From G963422705 sp963422705 (GTDB lineage Bacteria; Poribacteria; WGA-4E; WGA-3G): DNA of 64,000 nt. Below the pieces are notes generated by a model, which searched no databases, was not told the origin of the DNA, and saw only the letters and a program-made list of their open reading frames with translations. Below are positions 1 through 8,719 of this stretch, piece by piece (the first letter of the stretch is position 1; the number at the start of each line of letters is the position of its first letter). A program made the position numbers and the translations under genes. The stretch is from positions 248,001 to 312,000 of the forward strand of contig OY730443.1 of the NCBI GenBank assembly GCA_963422705.1, written 5' to 3'.

Positions 1-306
1 AACCAGGCGTTTGTCCAAAACATAATAGTGCCGTGCTAATCTAAGGACATATAGCATAAACACCAGCCATATTATGAAGTAGGCACTCGCGAGATACTTT
101 AAGCGGTTCCGCTGCGCGTGTTCAAGTTTGGCAACCGAAAGTTGGACGGCACGTTCCATTTCATCTTCATCTACAGCAACCTGTAGTTCGGCAATCGCAT
201 CCGAAACGGACTGTGAGACCTGTTCTGCGGTTAAAATTACCGGCATTTGGGTTGTTAGAAATAGAACAAGAACAATCAAAAAACTGGCTAAAATGAGAAT
301 TCGCAT
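1..306 (-). CDS. ccmD: CcmD-like heme exporter subunit, runs off the window
   Basis: An open frame of 102 codons starts at ATG 306 and runs off the left edge, so the C-terminus is missing. Residues 3-19 form a hydrophobic signal or anchor segment. A short acidic linker follows, and residues 71-90 form a second membrane helix (YLASAYFIIWLVFMLYVLRL) followed by basic residues. That helix-plus-basic-tail pattern is typical of CcmD, the small protein that releases holo-CcmE from the CcmABC heme exporter. CcmD is usually only 50-70 residues, so the extra N-terminal helix and linker are unusual. It lies 67 bp downstream of ccmC on the same strand, which supports the call. The identity rests on one helix and on context. 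Confidence 0.6.
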   Translation of the reverse strand, partial: MRILILASFLIVLVLFLTTQMPVILTAEQVSQSVSDAIAELQVAVDEDEMERAVQLSVAKLEHAQRNRLKYLASAYFIIWLVFMLYVLRLARHYYVLDKRLV

Positions 307-373
307 ATACAAAATACCTATGGCTGTGGTAGCTCACTGCATGTGATGGCATGGCAGACACCGCGCTGCCTAT

Positions 374-1036
374 TCAGCGTGCTTTCTCTAAGTAGTGCTG
401 TTGAATCGCCTCATAACGTGCTTCATTCTTTTTCATCTGATATCGTAGAATAAGCAAGAGGGAAAAGAGCATGATGAATGCCGCGAGGGACACCATCCAT
501 GTCCATTGCATGGGCTGTTCCAAATTCCATTTTGTGTCCCGTTCCGGATGCAATCCCCCGTGCCATATATCGACAGCGTAGTAGACGATGGGCACATCAA
601 GATAGGCAATAATCCCGAGGACAGCGGAATAGAGTTTCCGTTTATCACCTGACAAAGTGGAGCGTAAAATAAAATATCCGACGTACATCAACCAGAGAAT
701 GAGCGTACTTGTCAATCTCGGTTCCCAATTCCACCATGTATTCCATGCGTACCGCGCCCAGATTGGCCCGGAAAGAAGCGCAATTGTGCAGAAAACCAAT
801 CCTAGTTCTGCGGCCGCGCTTGCCACCATGTCGTGTTCGGTTCTACGTTTGATCAGGTACGTGATGCTCAGAACGAAGTTCACGCCAAACGCAAGGAAAA
901 CGGTGAGTGCTGCGGACACGTGGAAGTAGAAAATCTTTTGAACTTCCAGCATTGTCCGCTCAATAGGGGCATACGCGAAAATGAGATAGAGTGAGATGAA
1001 GAGAAGGAGTGCTGTGAGAATCGCTACTATTTTCAT
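374..1036 (-). CDS. ccmC: Cytochrome c biogenesis protein CcmC (heme exporter permease)
   Basis: An integral membrane protein of about 220 residues with six predicted helices. It carries the tryptophan-rich WWD-type motif AWNTWWNWEPRLTSTLI, which presents heme at the outer face of the membrane in the CcmC/CcsA family. Periplasmic histidines (FYFHVS and DIWHGGLHPE) flank it, as expected for heme ligands. The start is taken as ATG 1036, whose ATGA overlaps the stop of the upstream map gene and suggests translational coupling. An in-frame TTG at 1045 would add three residues. The ccmD-like gene follows, so this is part of a system I cytochrome c maturation operon, consistent with the triheme cytochrome encoded at 46.9-47.9 kb. 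Confidence 0.92.
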   Translation of the reverse strand: MKIVAILTALLLFISLYLIFAYAPIERTMLEVQKIFYFHVSAALTVFLAFGVNFVLSITYLIKRRTEHDMVASAAAELGLVFCTIALLSGPIWARYAWNTWWNWEPRLTSTLILWLMYVGYFILRSTLSGDKRKLYSAVLGIIAYLDVPIVYYAVDIWHGGLHPERDTKWNLEQPMQWTWMVSLAAFIMLFSLLLILRYQMKKNEARYEAIQQHYLEKAR

Positions 1037-1818
1037 GATGTCCAAATGGGGCTGTTCGTTAGAATTTCTGGCCCGTCTGAGAGGACAGCGACAGTGTGCT
1101 CAAAGAAAGCGGAGAGTCTACCATCTGAGGTAGTAATCGTCCATCCATCTTGTCCTATCTGTACATCAGAAGTGCCGGCGTTCACCATGGCTTCAATTGC
1201 GATTACAGTTCCGGCCCTCAACCGCTCGCCGATACCGGGGATACCGAAACAGGGCACTTCAGGTCTTTCATGAAGGTATCGCCCTATGCCGTGCCCTGCA
1301 AATGCCTGAATGACGGAGTATCCAGCGTTTTCGGCGACAGATTGTAATTGAAAGGCGATATCGCCGATACGATTTCCGGGCGTGGCTTCTGCAATTGCGG
1401 CATATAGAGACTTTTTCGTTACGTCAAGTAAGCGCTGTGCTTCTTCAGAAATGTCACCGACAGGAAACGTGAAGGCGTTATCACCGTGGAATCCATCAAT
1501 TTTGACTGCCGTGTCTACACCGATGATGTCGCCGTCTCGAAGTTTCTGTGTTTCGCTTGGAATGCCGTGGATGACTCCCTCATTAATAGAGACGCAAATC
1601 CGTGCAGGGTAGGGGGGATGTCCATCTATCTGATAACCGAGAAAGGATGGGGCGGCGTTGAGTTGAGCTGTTGCATCCTCTGCTACCCGTTCCAATACCG
1701 CGGTAGAAACCCCCGGTTCAATTGCTTGTGCGATTTGATGCAATACGTTGGCGGCTGCTTTGCCACTTTGCCGCATTTTCTGAATTTCATGTCTGCTTTT
1801 GATTCTAAGTTTGTGCAT
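1033..1818 (-). CDS. map: Methionine aminopeptidase, type I
   Basis: Removes the N-terminal methionine from nascent proteins. The 261-residue length matches a type I enzyme without extensions. The five metal ligands of the pita-bread fold are in order: D102 (GVDTAVKIDGFHGD), D113, H176 (GHGIG), E209 (IEAMVN) and E240 (FFEHTVAV). The substrate-binding histidine is H84 in NEGVIHGIP. The stop codon overlaps the ccmC start by 4 bp, so the housekeeping gene is co-transcribed with cytochrome maturation genes. No frameshift or missing residue is seen. Confidence 0.96.
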   Translation of the reverse strand: MHKLRIKSRHEIQKMRQSGKAAANVLHQIAQAIEPGVSTAVLERVAEDATAQLNAAPSFLGYQIDGHPPYPARICVSINEGVIHGIPSETQKLRDGDIIGVDTAVKIDGFHGDNAFTFPVGDISEEAQRLLDVTKKSLYAAIAEATPGNRIGDIAFQLQSVAENAGYSVIQAFAGHGIGRYLHERPEVPCFGIPGIGERLRAGTVIAIEAMVNAGTSDVQIGQDGWTITTSDGRLSAFFEHTVAVLSDGPEILTNSPIWTS

Positions 1819-1859
1819 AGGGGGTTCGCGTAAATTAGGGCATCAGGCGTCTTTGAGGA

Positions 1860-3263
1860 TTATACAATTTTCCCAATTAAGGTATGTGCCGTCGTATTCG
1901 TAATGCAAACATCAACGAGTTCACCGATTTTACTGTCTGCTTTCGGAAAGACGGTTGTTTTGAAACCGTCTGTCTTTCCACGGTATTGCTTAACGTCTCG
2001 CTTTGATTCGCCTTCAACAAGCACAGTGAAGGATTTTCCGATGGTGCTGCGATTAATTTCGGCGGAGATATTTTCTTGGAGTTCAATAATATCGCGTAAG
2101 CGTCGCCCCTTTTCGGTTTCTGGCACATCGTCGGGAAATGCCTTGTGTGCGAGTGTTCCTTCCCTGTCAGAGTATTTGAACATAAACGCAGAATCATAGC
2201 GGATGTCCTCCATGAGCCGATATGTCTGCATAAATTCGGCATCCGTTTCCCCACAGAAGCCAACGATAATATCTGTCGTGAGGACAATATCCGGAATGTG
2301 TTCTCGCAATTTATCAACGAGGGCTCGGTATTCATCGGAGGTGTATGTACGGCGCATCCGTTCCAATACAGAAGTCGCCCCCGATTGCAATGGCAGATGT
2401 AGGTGTTTACAGACAGTCGGACAATTCGCGATTGCGTCAATCATGCTGTCCGTGGCATCGATAGGATGCGGTGAGGTGAACCGGACACGTTCTAATCCTT
2501 TCACGTTCCCGATAGCATAAAGCAGTTTGCCAAAGTCATATTCGCTGTCACGATAGGAATTGACAGTTTGTCCAAGTAGCACAACTTCTTTGAAACCTTG
2601 CTCAACTAATCCTTCGACATCAGTAACGATGTGTTTGAGCGGGAAGTTGCGTTCCCTACCCCGTACGAACGGTACGATGCAGAAGGTGCACATTTTATCG
2701 CACCCTCTCTGAATCGTGAGCCAAGCGCGAATCCCCCCCTTTCGGACAGGGGTGATATCGGCGTAATCCTCACTTTTGTCAAGCCGCAAGCCGGTAAACG
2801 GGGCCTGATGCTGCACTGAGTCTAACGCCAAGGGCAGATTTCGATACGCATCGGGGCCCAGCACCATATCGACGTACGGGGCGGCTTCCAAGAGTTGTTC
2901 CCGTAGGTGTTGTGCCATACATCCACACACACCGATAATGAATTCAGGGTTCTGGCGTTTTCGGTGGTTTAACTGCTTCAATCGGTTAATCACCTTTGTT
3001 TCTGCATTTTCCCGGATTGCGCACGTATTCAGAAGGACGACATCGGCATCATCAAGATGTGAAACCGTCTCATGCCCTGTCTCGTTCAGTATTCCTGCGA
3101 TGAGTTCACTGTCGCTGACGTTCATTTGGCAACCATAGGTTTCAATGTAAACCTTCCGGGGGGTTCCTTCAGCATCCAATTTCTGCGAGATTTTCGCTCG
3201 TGGCACGCTTCGCTGTCCGGTATGAAGAGATAAAGGAAGTAGTCTGCTTGTATGCTTGCTCAT
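1860..3263 (-). CDS. miaB: tRNA-2-methylthio-N6-dimethylallyladenosine synthase MiaB
   Basis: A radical SAM methylthiotransferase acting on i6A37 of tRNAs that read UNN codons. The N-terminal UPF0004 domain has the three cysteines of the auxiliary cluster: C45 (YGCQMN), C81 (NTCAIRE) and C115 (GVCGCMAQ). The radical SAM CxxxCxxC motif is C188, C192 and C195 (RGCDKMCTFCIVPFVRGRE). A TRAM domain occupies about residues 400-467. Length (467) is usual apart from an N-terminal extension of about 35 residues before the first beta strand, so the true start may be internal. It ends 41 bp upstream of map and begins 10 bp after the next gene, suggesting one operon. Confidence 0.95.
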   Translation of the reverse strand: MSKHTSRLLPLSLHTGQRSVPRAKISQKLDAEGTPRKVYIETYGCQMNVSDSELIAGILNETGHETVSHLDDADVVLLNTCAIRENAETKVINRLKQLNHRKRQNPEFIIGVCGCMAQHLREQLLEAAPYVDMVLGPDAYRNLPLALDSVQHQAPFTGLRLDKSEDYADITPVRKGGIRAWLTIQRGCDKMCTFCIVPFVRGRERNFPLKHIVTDVEGLVEQGFKEVVLLGQTVNSYRDSEYDFGKLLYAIGNVKGLERVRFTSPHPIDATDSMIDAIANCPTVCKHLHLPLQSGATSVLERMRRTYTSDEYRALVDKLREHIPDIVLTTDIIVGFCGETDAEFMQTYRLMEDIRYDSAFMFKYSDREGTLAHKAFPDDVPETEKGRRLRDIIELQENISAEINRSTIGKSFTVLVEGESKRDVKQYRGKTDGFKTTVFPKADSKIGELVDVCITNTTAHTLIGKIV

Positions 3264-3273
3264 TGATTCTGTT

Positions 3274-4050
3274 TCAGCAGGAGTTGCTCTGACAATAGTT
3301 TTGGTAATAATTCGCTATATCGACGGTAAAAATGTCACCGGCATAAATCAGTACGCGGTATTTTAACATGTGCATCTCTCCTGCTTCCAACGTGAACGGC
3401 TCGGTGCATGCCTTCAGAAATCCCAGTGCGGCATCCTCGGCTTCAAATCGCGTCTGTCCATTATCAGGATGAGTTAAAATTGCAACGCCGACAGCTTCAT
3501 TCGCGGCAATACCACTCAGGGTGCACCACGAAGCGAATTGTCCATTCACTTCCGCTTCACCGATTCGTCCATTGGCATTCGCTACTTTCCGATACTCCAT
3601 CTCAACGGCGTTGTACCCGAGTCCAGTATCGCCTTCAAACATCACTGAAACGGTGGGGGCGTTTAGTTTAATTTCCATATCAAGCATGTATATCTCTGTT
3701 TGACACGGATGAACCGTTACGTAGCAGTGTTTTATAAACATCGGGTCCGGAACCCTCATCAGTAACTCAAATTTTACGCTTTCCGCTGTGGCGATGACAC
3801 GCCGCATTTTCCGGTATCCCTGCGTGTTATACCTATTTTTACCATTAATGGTTCCACAGGTAAAATACACCCCTTGGGACTCCCGTTTTTCTATCTCTGT
3901 TCCTCCGGTTATTCCCTGTCTATTCGGGGTATAAATCGGATGAAAATATGGAGGACCCGCGGAATCGCCATAGCAGTAGGTAAGTACCGGGGCACCATTA
4001 TCTATGATGGATAGCTCTTTCCCGGGAATCTCGTTTAACCTGAAGGACAT
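3274..4050 (-). CDS. PmoA-like / DUF6807 family protein
   Basis: 258 residues with no signal peptide or membrane segment. The segment PPYFHPIYTPNRQGIT near residue 33 is the hallmark of the family annotated as methane oxygenase PmoA-like (DUF6807), common in Planctomycetes and Poribacteria beside sugar oxidoreductases. Despite the name it is not a subunit of particulate methane monooxygenase. The beta-rich sequence suggests a carbohydrate-active or galactose-mutarotase-like fold, which is an inference. It is the first gene of the minus-strand operon and a promoter lies directly upstream. The exact function is unknown. Confidence 0.72.
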   Translation of the reverse strand: MSFRLNEIPGKELSIIDNGAPVLTYCYGDSAGPPYFHPIYTPNRQGITGGTEIEKRESQGVYFTCGTINGKNRYNTQGYRKMRRVIATAESVKFELLMRVPDPMFIKHCYVTVHPCQTEIYMLDMEIKLNAPTVSVMFEGDTGLGYNAVEMEYRKVANANGRIGEAEVNGQFASWCTLSGIAANEAVGVAILTHPDNGQTRFEAEDAALGFLKACTEPFTLEAGEMHMLKYRVLIYAGDIFTVDIANYYQNYCQSNSC

Positions 4051-4056
4051 TTATCA

Positions 4057-4086
4057 ATTATACCATACATTTGACTGTTAATGCAA
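4057..4086 (-). promoter_or_regulatory. Sigma70-type promoter of the DUF6807-miaB-map-ccm operon
   Basis: On the minus strand TTGCAT (4086-4081) and TATAAT (4062-4057) are separated by 18 bp. The -10 box ends only 6 bp before ATG 4050, so transcription would start at or next to the start codon. The mRNA would be leaderless or nearly so. No Shine-Dalgarno sequence fits in that space. Confidence 0.55.
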
Positions 4087-4137
4087 TTTAATTTCCTAAA
4101 CAAGGCGCGACGAGATAAAACTAAGGATAGAATCGGA

Positions 4138-4167
4138 TTGCCATTTGGACAAACAGAAGGGTATAAT
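4138..4167 (+). promoter_or_regulatory. Sigma70-type promoter of the C26 peptidase gene
   Basis: TTGCCA (4138-4143) and TATAAT (4162-4167) with an 18 bp spacer, 30 bp before the chosen start. It is divergent from the promoter at 4057-4086. Confidence 0.5.
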
Positions 4168-4197
4168 TTATAAATAACACAGTTGGAAGGATTTTTT

Positions 4198-4902
4198 ATG
4201 AAACCAATTATCTGTATTACAACGGGAGGTGCTGACGTTTCTAACTATATTAACGCGATTGAACAATGTGGTGGGGTACCACAAGTTTTATCGCCCTATG
4301 AAGAAATCCGAGAATTTGACGGGCTGCTTTTAACCGGCGGGGGCGATATCCACCCACGCTATTTAAACGAAACGGACAATTCAAAGCTACGATTGGTTGA
4401 CGAAGAACGGGACAAGATGGAACTTCACTTGTACAAAAAGGTAATTAAAGCCGACAAGCCGGTATTTGGCATCTGCCGCGGCATCCAAGTGATGAATGTG
4501 GCAATGGGTGGTAACCTGTACCAAGATATTCCTTCCGAGTTCCCCGGGAAAACCTTGCGCCATACAAAGGTTAATAGCGAAACGGACTCGCTGCATAAAG
4601 TTGAAATAATCAAAGACAGCCTGCTCAGTCTACTCACGGGTGAGCACATCTCAGAAGTGAACTCCGCGCATCACCAAGGAGTCAATAGTGTGGCGGATGG
4701 GTTCGTTGTCACGGCGCGTGCAGAAGATGGGGTGATTGAAGCGATTGAGAACCCTTCAAAAAGGTTCGTGCTTGGGGTGCAATATCATCCGGAACGGATG
4801 TTGAAAGCGCGACAACTTTGTGCACACGCCCTGAAGTTATTTGAGGCATTTATTCATGCTGTTAGGGACGATAAGAAAAGGCGTAGTGCGAACGGTGCGT
4901 AG
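4198..4902 (+). CDS. Class I glutamine amidotransferase-like peptidase C26 (gamma-glutamyl-GABA hydrolase family)
   Basis: A cytosolic hydrolase of the PuuD type, expected to cleave gamma-glutamyl amide bonds. The catalytic triad is visible: C93 in FGICRG and H197/E199 in GVQYHPE. The oxyanion loop LLLTGGGDIHP is at residues 44-53. ATG 4198 is preferred because GGAAGG sits 8 bp before it; an in-frame TTG at 4183 would overlap that ribosome binding site. At 234 residues it is typical for the family. It stands alone and converges on the PorV-like gene, with no polyamine genes nearby, so the substrate is open. Confidence 0.85.
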   Translation: MKPIICITTGGADVSNYINAIEQCGGVPQVLSPYEEIREFDGLLLTGGGDIHPRYLNETDNSKLRLVDEERDKMELHLYKKVIKADKPVFGICRGIQVMNVAMGGNLYQDIPSEFPGKTLRHTKVNSETDSLHKVEIIKDSLLSLLTGEHISEVNSAHHQGVNSVADGFVVTARAEDGVIEAIENPSKRFVLGVQYHPERMLKARQLCAHALKLFEAFIHAVRDDKKRRSANGA

Positions 4903-4915
4903 GGGTTAAAGCACG

Positions 4916-5851
4916 TTAGAAATTGGCGACGAGCGAGAATCGATGCGTTGAACCCAACACGCCAAAAGGCACGAATGCATAATCAATTTGGAAACGCCCG
5001 AGCGTCAGTCCGAATCCGCCTACGAGTCCGGAAGTCGCGCCCAAATCGTTGCCCCCTATTTTATATTTATAGCCGGTACGGAGTTGCAAAATATCGGCTA
5101 TTGTATACCCTAATCCCATCCCGACAGCAACGTCGTTGTCCGAAGGACGAATCACATCTATCGTTAGTGTGAGCGCGTCTGCCAAAGAGCGGTAAGCAGC
5201 ACCGAACCTGAACGTGAACGGGAGCCCAAAAGCCTCCTCTATAAACTTCACCCGTGGGCCGGCGTGTTGCGCGTTGAACCCAAATGCGAGGGGAAGTTCG
5301 TTGAATGTGTAGAGCCCACCAAAATCGAAAGCGATGCCACTCCCGCTCTCGTCCGCAATTTGCTCGCGCAAGAATTTTGCGTTTGCCCCAAAAGCTAGCG
5401 AGGGGCTGAAAGAACGCGCATACGAAAGAATGAGTGCCAAATCGTAAGGGCGAAAGATAGTCGTCTCATTACCCTCCCTGTCGCGCCCTTGTAACTCCCC
5501 GTAAGACAAGAAATTCGCGCTGGCGCCGATTGTCCCGATATCAACGACGGGAAGCGCGAATCCTATAAATTCGTGGTGAATGCCAGCAAACCATTCGTTG
5601 TGCATCACAGCAAACTGTGATTGTTGTAGCCTTACCAGTCCAGCAGGATTCCAATATGATGCGTAAATGTCGTCGGCTGCAGCGACTTGGGACTCACCCA
5701 TCCCGATTCCTTTCGCACCCACACCGATTTTAAGGAATGTCATTGCGCGCGTACCAGCGTTTTCATGGATGTCCGTATTTTGAGCCGACGACGCCGGCAT
5801 ACCGACAGAGATAAGGATTATGATAAGGAATGAGATAAAGAATTTGTTCAT
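4916..5851 (-). CDS. PorV/PorQ-like outer membrane beta-barrel protein
   Basis: A 311-residue secreted protein with a signal peptide (residues 1-23, ending near SSAQ). The N-terminal block AGTRAMTFLKIGVGAKGIGMGES, followed by DDIYASYWNPAGL, is the signature of the PorV/PorQ (UPF0164) barrel family. The rest alternates short beta strands and ends in an aromatic-rich final strand with a terminal Phe (RFSLVANF), as in outer membrane proteins. PorV proteins shuttle substrates of type IX secretion, but no other T9SS gene is visible here, so only the barrel call is firm. A GAGG ribosome binding site precedes ATG 5851. Confidence 0.82.
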   Translation of the reverse strand: MNKFFISFLIIILISVGMPASSAQNTDIHENAGTRAMTFLKIGVGAKGIGMGESQVAAADDIYASYWNPAGLVRLQQSQFAVMHNEWFAGIHHEFIGFALPVVDIGTIGASANFLSYGELQGRDREGNETTIFRPYDLALILSYARSFSPSLAFGANAKFLREQIADESGSGIAFDFGGLYTFNELPLAFGFNAQHAGPRVKFIEEAFGLPFTFRFGAAYRSLADALTLTIDVIRPSDNDVAVGMGLGYTIADILQLRTGYKYKIGGNDLGATSGLVGGFGLTLGRFQIDYAFVPFGVLGSTHRFSLVANF

Positions 5852-6224
5852 GAAGCGCCTCTACCTAATCGGTTGAATTTTTAGGGTTGTCGCCGTTTTC
5901 GTAGTCGTGTAAAATCGTTTTTAGATAATTGCTCAATTGTAACTCACGATTTCCCTTTACATGATACCACAATTAGGATGCTTATTGCGAAAAGGATAGC
6001 GGGGCCTAGTTTCCCTCCGGTTGTTTGAATCAGGATTCGTACCATTTTAAAATTCACGAAATTAATGGCCGGGCATTCGCAGATTTCGTCTTCCTCACCG
6101 GCTTCGTTTCAGCAATTGCTTGGCCGGATTGCTTAATGAGGAATTTTCAAATTAGATTGAAAGGAAAATTTGTCCCGGAGAAAATTCCGGTGGTGAATTC
6201 TGATTGGTTTCCATAGTTCTCTTC
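5852..6224. other. Intergenic gap between two minus-strand genes
   Basis: No gene is supported. A 63-codon plus-strand frame (6025-6216) starts at TTG, has no ribosome binding site and resembles no family. A small hairpin (CCGGAGAAAATTCCGG, about 6176-6191) lies upstream of the PorV-like gene. Confidence 0.5.
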
Positions 6225-7418
6225 TTACCGAGTGGAGGAAAATGCGATGATAAAACTAAGTATTCCAAGCGCTGTAGAAGTAACGGTACTCACCAATCCC
6301 CAGTTCAGTTGAAATCGCTTGTTGACTTCTAAAATGTCACCGGGGTACAGCAAAATCGTTTCTGCAACAGTATTCACATCTCTCTCATATTCGAAAGCAA
6401 AAGGGGATTCAACACGATTACCGTCCTTACGATAAATAATGACGTGTTCTCTATCTGCCTGTTCCCCGAATCCGCCTGCGAGGGCGATAGCTTGCGCAAG
6501 GGGCAGCGGGCCACGGACGCGGTACGGGCCAGGGGTTTGCACGTAGCCTATGACATAGATGGGCGTTACTTTAAAGGCATTTGGCACAAACAACACATCG
6601 CCGTCAAAAAGTACCGGTATCTCCTCTTTATCTCCTTCACCGGAATCGTTCCTTTCATGATGCCCTTCAGATTTCCAAAACTGTTCTGTTACGCTGAATT
6701 CAGAGAGCGTTCCGTCTCGACTAATTTTGACAAGTGCCCTTAGTTCTGCCTCCTCCGTGAACCCGCCAGCTTTCGCCAACGCTTGCAAAATACCTATTTT
6801 GCTGCGAATAAAGAGTTTACCTGGTACTTTCACCTCACCTTGGATTTCAACGACGCTGAGCGGCATGACGTACACCAAATCCCCGACGTTAACGATGATA
6901 TCACGGTAAGGGCGGGTTGTAGAAAGATCGTGTGTTTCAACAGTGAATTCGGCGCCCGGATGGTTTGCACGAATCAGTTGTACCTGTTGTACATCAGCGG
7001 TTTCTACCGTTCCCCCCGCTAGTGCGATAGCGTGGTACAAGCCGATATCTGTTTCTGGGGAGATAACGTAACGCCCCGGTGTGACTACCGCCCCACCAAC
7101 GAAAATGCCGTTCTCTTGCGGCACGGGGGACACCATGATAACAGGATGACTGACGAGATTCTGGCTGATGAGAAACTTCCTAATCTGTTGGTTGACGGTG
7201 TCAGCGGTTTTGCCAGCAACATACAAATCGCCACCAAAGTAGCTTATCATGCCGTCAGTTCGCACTTGCACGGTTTGGGTATACTCCGGCTGCCCAATAA
7301 TAGCGATAATCAGGTTATCGCCTTCCTGGATATGGTAAACCTCGCCAAAAACCGGGGCATTTTGAAAAAAAAAGATTAAGATTAGGGGAAGAAAAAGTCG
7401 CTGCATACCTACCTTCAT
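6225..7418 (-). CDS. SLBB-domain polysaccharide export protein (Wza-like)
   Basis: A secreted protein of 397 residues. After a signal peptide (about 1-25) comes a Poly_export domain (YHIQEGDNLIIAIIG, about 27-110). Several SLBB-type repeats follow, each with the form GxVxxPGxY/F: GGAVVTPGRY, GEVKVPGKLF and GYVQTPGPYR. A C-terminal membrane helix (about 374-394) replaces the usual outer-membrane helix. The family forms the periplasm-to-surface channel for exopolysaccharide. ATG 7418 overlaps the stop of the upstream DUF2007 gene by 4 bp; ATG 7406 with GAAGGTAGG before it is an equally good start. No Wzc or glycosyltransferase gene is adjacent. Confidence 0.83.
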   Translation of the reverse strand: MKVGMQRLFLPLILIFFFQNAPVFGEVYHIQEGDNLIIAIIGQPEYTQTVQVRTDGMISYFGGDLYVAGKTADTVNQQIRKFLISQNLVSHPVIMVSPVPQENGIFVGGAVVTPGRYVISPETDIGLYHAIALAGGTVETADVQQVQLIRANHPGAEFTVETHDLSTTRPYRDIIVNVGDLVYVMPLSVVEIQGEVKVPGKLFIRSKIGILQALAKAGGFTEEAELRALVKISRDGTLSEFSVTEQFWKSEGHHERNDSGEGDKEEIPVLFDGDVLFVPNAFKVTPIYVIGYVQTPGPYRVRGPLPLAQAIALAGGFGEQADREHVIIYRKDGNRVESPFAFEYERDVNTVAETILLYPGDILEVNKRFQLNWGLVSTVTSTALGILSFIIAFSSTR

Positions 7419-7765
7419 TCTTGGGATTCCAAAAGGGAGTCAAAGTAGTTCTTGAGGCATTCGTACGCCCGCGGGACAGATGCAGCGGGTACCAGGACAT
7501 CCCCCCAGTCGGATTTGCCGGCGTTGCCCATAATTGCACCGCCATGGGCGGGCATCTCATTGCATCGCAGATAGACATCAATCCCTTCACGCTCTAAAAC
7601 GTCTTTAAGAATATTTCCTGCAACTTCATTCGGGACGGATTGAATCGCGTACCAGTTGACAGCAGTTGGCACTGCCGTAGGAAATAGCTCTACCTGACAA
7701 CTCGAACATGTTGTTATCTCTGTCCTATATTCTGTGTTGCATTCAGGACAAAAAGGCATAGCCAT
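7415..7765 (-). CDS. Zinc-ribbon plus DUF2007 protein
   Basis: A small cytosolic protein of 116 residues. An N-terminal zinc ribbon has two CxxC knuckles (FCPECN at 6-9 and CSSC at 20-23). A DUF2007-like domain follows (about 37-110: WYAIQSVPNEVAGNILKDVL through DVLVPAASVPRAYECL), a ferredoxin-like fold annotated as a putative signal-transducing protein. The stop overlaps the start of the SLBB gene, implying translational coupling with export of a surface polymer. The precise role is unknown. Confidence 0.72.
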   Translation of the reverse strand: MAMPFCPECNTEYRTEITTCSSCQVELFPTAVPTAVNWYAIQSVPNEVAGNILKDVLEREGIDVYLRCNEMPAHGGAIMGNAGKSDWGDVLVPAASVPRAYECLKNYFDSLLESQE

Positions 7766-7856
7766 TGGCTCACAGCATAAAAGATTTATCTGAATACTTA
7801 TATGTTAACACAAGCGAGTCAAATTTTGCAAGGTGTCGGGAATTCTATTTTCGGAA

Positions 7857-8675
7857 TTAATCAAATTTCCACAACCTCAGTGCTGTTTTCCCCAAAACCC
7901 ACTCCCAGTCTTCAGATGCGAAGAAGTCCATCTCGTCGCGGACAACGGACAAGGTTTGCGTGTAACTCGCTTGTTTCAAGCAAACCGGCCAATCTGTGCC
8001 CCACATTATCCGACTACCACCGAAGGTATCGTAGACTTTTTTTACCTGCCCATGCGTATCCGCCCACGGATATCCAGTTTTGGAGATAGCCCAGGTATGG
8101 CTAATTTTGACATAGACTCTCGGGAACCGGGCGAGATTTAACAGCAGTTCCAGTTTTTCCGGTGTGTCTGGCGAACAGTCTGCCATGTGATCTATTACAA
8201 CATCCAAGTTGCTATGCCGTTCCAAAAGTGGTACCAAATCGAGCAATCGCTCAGGTCCTGTCAGAATGAGCAGTGGGACACCGAGTGCCTCAGCGCGATT
8301 GAAGATAGGCGGCATTAAGGGCCCGGTAAACCAATTGCCGGCAGAACCGACAGCAGGGCTCAGGCGAACCCCATGAAACCCCTTTTCTTCAGTCCATCGA
8401 CTCAAATGCTCCGGTGCATCCGCATCTTCAGGGTTAATTCTGCATACGCCCATGAATTTATCCGGATACCTTTTCATCACATCTGCTACGTAACTGTTAT
8501 CCCAACGGTAGTGTATGACTTGGACGAGCACCGTTTTTTCAATCCCATTCTTTTTCATCAATTTCAGTAATTTTTCCGCTGTAGCATCTTCAGTGGGCGG
8601 ATTAGTGGTTTCGGGTGCCCATGGAAACCGTGGCTCATTTTTCCATACGTGAACGTGCGAGTCGATAATTGTCAT
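7857..8675 (-). CDS. Amidohydrolase-2 family metal-dependent hydrolase
   Basis: A TIM-barrel hydrolase of 272 residues. The N-terminal metal motif is DSHVHVW (residues 5-11), the strand-6 region has VVIDHMADC, and the strand-8 Asp is in MWGTDWPV. Relatives include L-fucono- and L-rhamnono-lactonases and decarboxylases acting on sugar acids. That fits the many sugar-acid dehydratases in this window, but the substrate cannot be read from sequence. AGGAGA precedes ATG 8675. Confidence 0.85.
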   Translation of the reverse strand: MTIIDSHVHVWKNEPRFPWAPETTNPPTEDATAEKLLKLMKKNGIEKTVLVQVIHYRWDNSYVADVMKRYPDKFMGVCRINPEDADAPEHLSRWTEEKGFHGVRLSPAVGSAGNWFTGPLMPPIFNRAEALGVPLLILTGPERLLDLVPLLERHSNLDVVIDHMADCSPDTPEKLELLLNLARFPRVYVKISHTWAISKTGYPWADTHGQVKKVYDTFGGSRIMWGTDWPVCLKQASYTQTLSVVRDEMDFFASEDWEWVLGKTALRLWKFD

Positions 8676-8719
8676 GTAATTTCTCCTGAACGGTTTGTGC
8701 GAACATCTGCGCCGTATTC

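Noticed and set aside
6025..6216. Plus-strand frame of 63 codons between two minus-strand genes
   Set aside because: TTG start, no ribosome site, no recognisable pattern.
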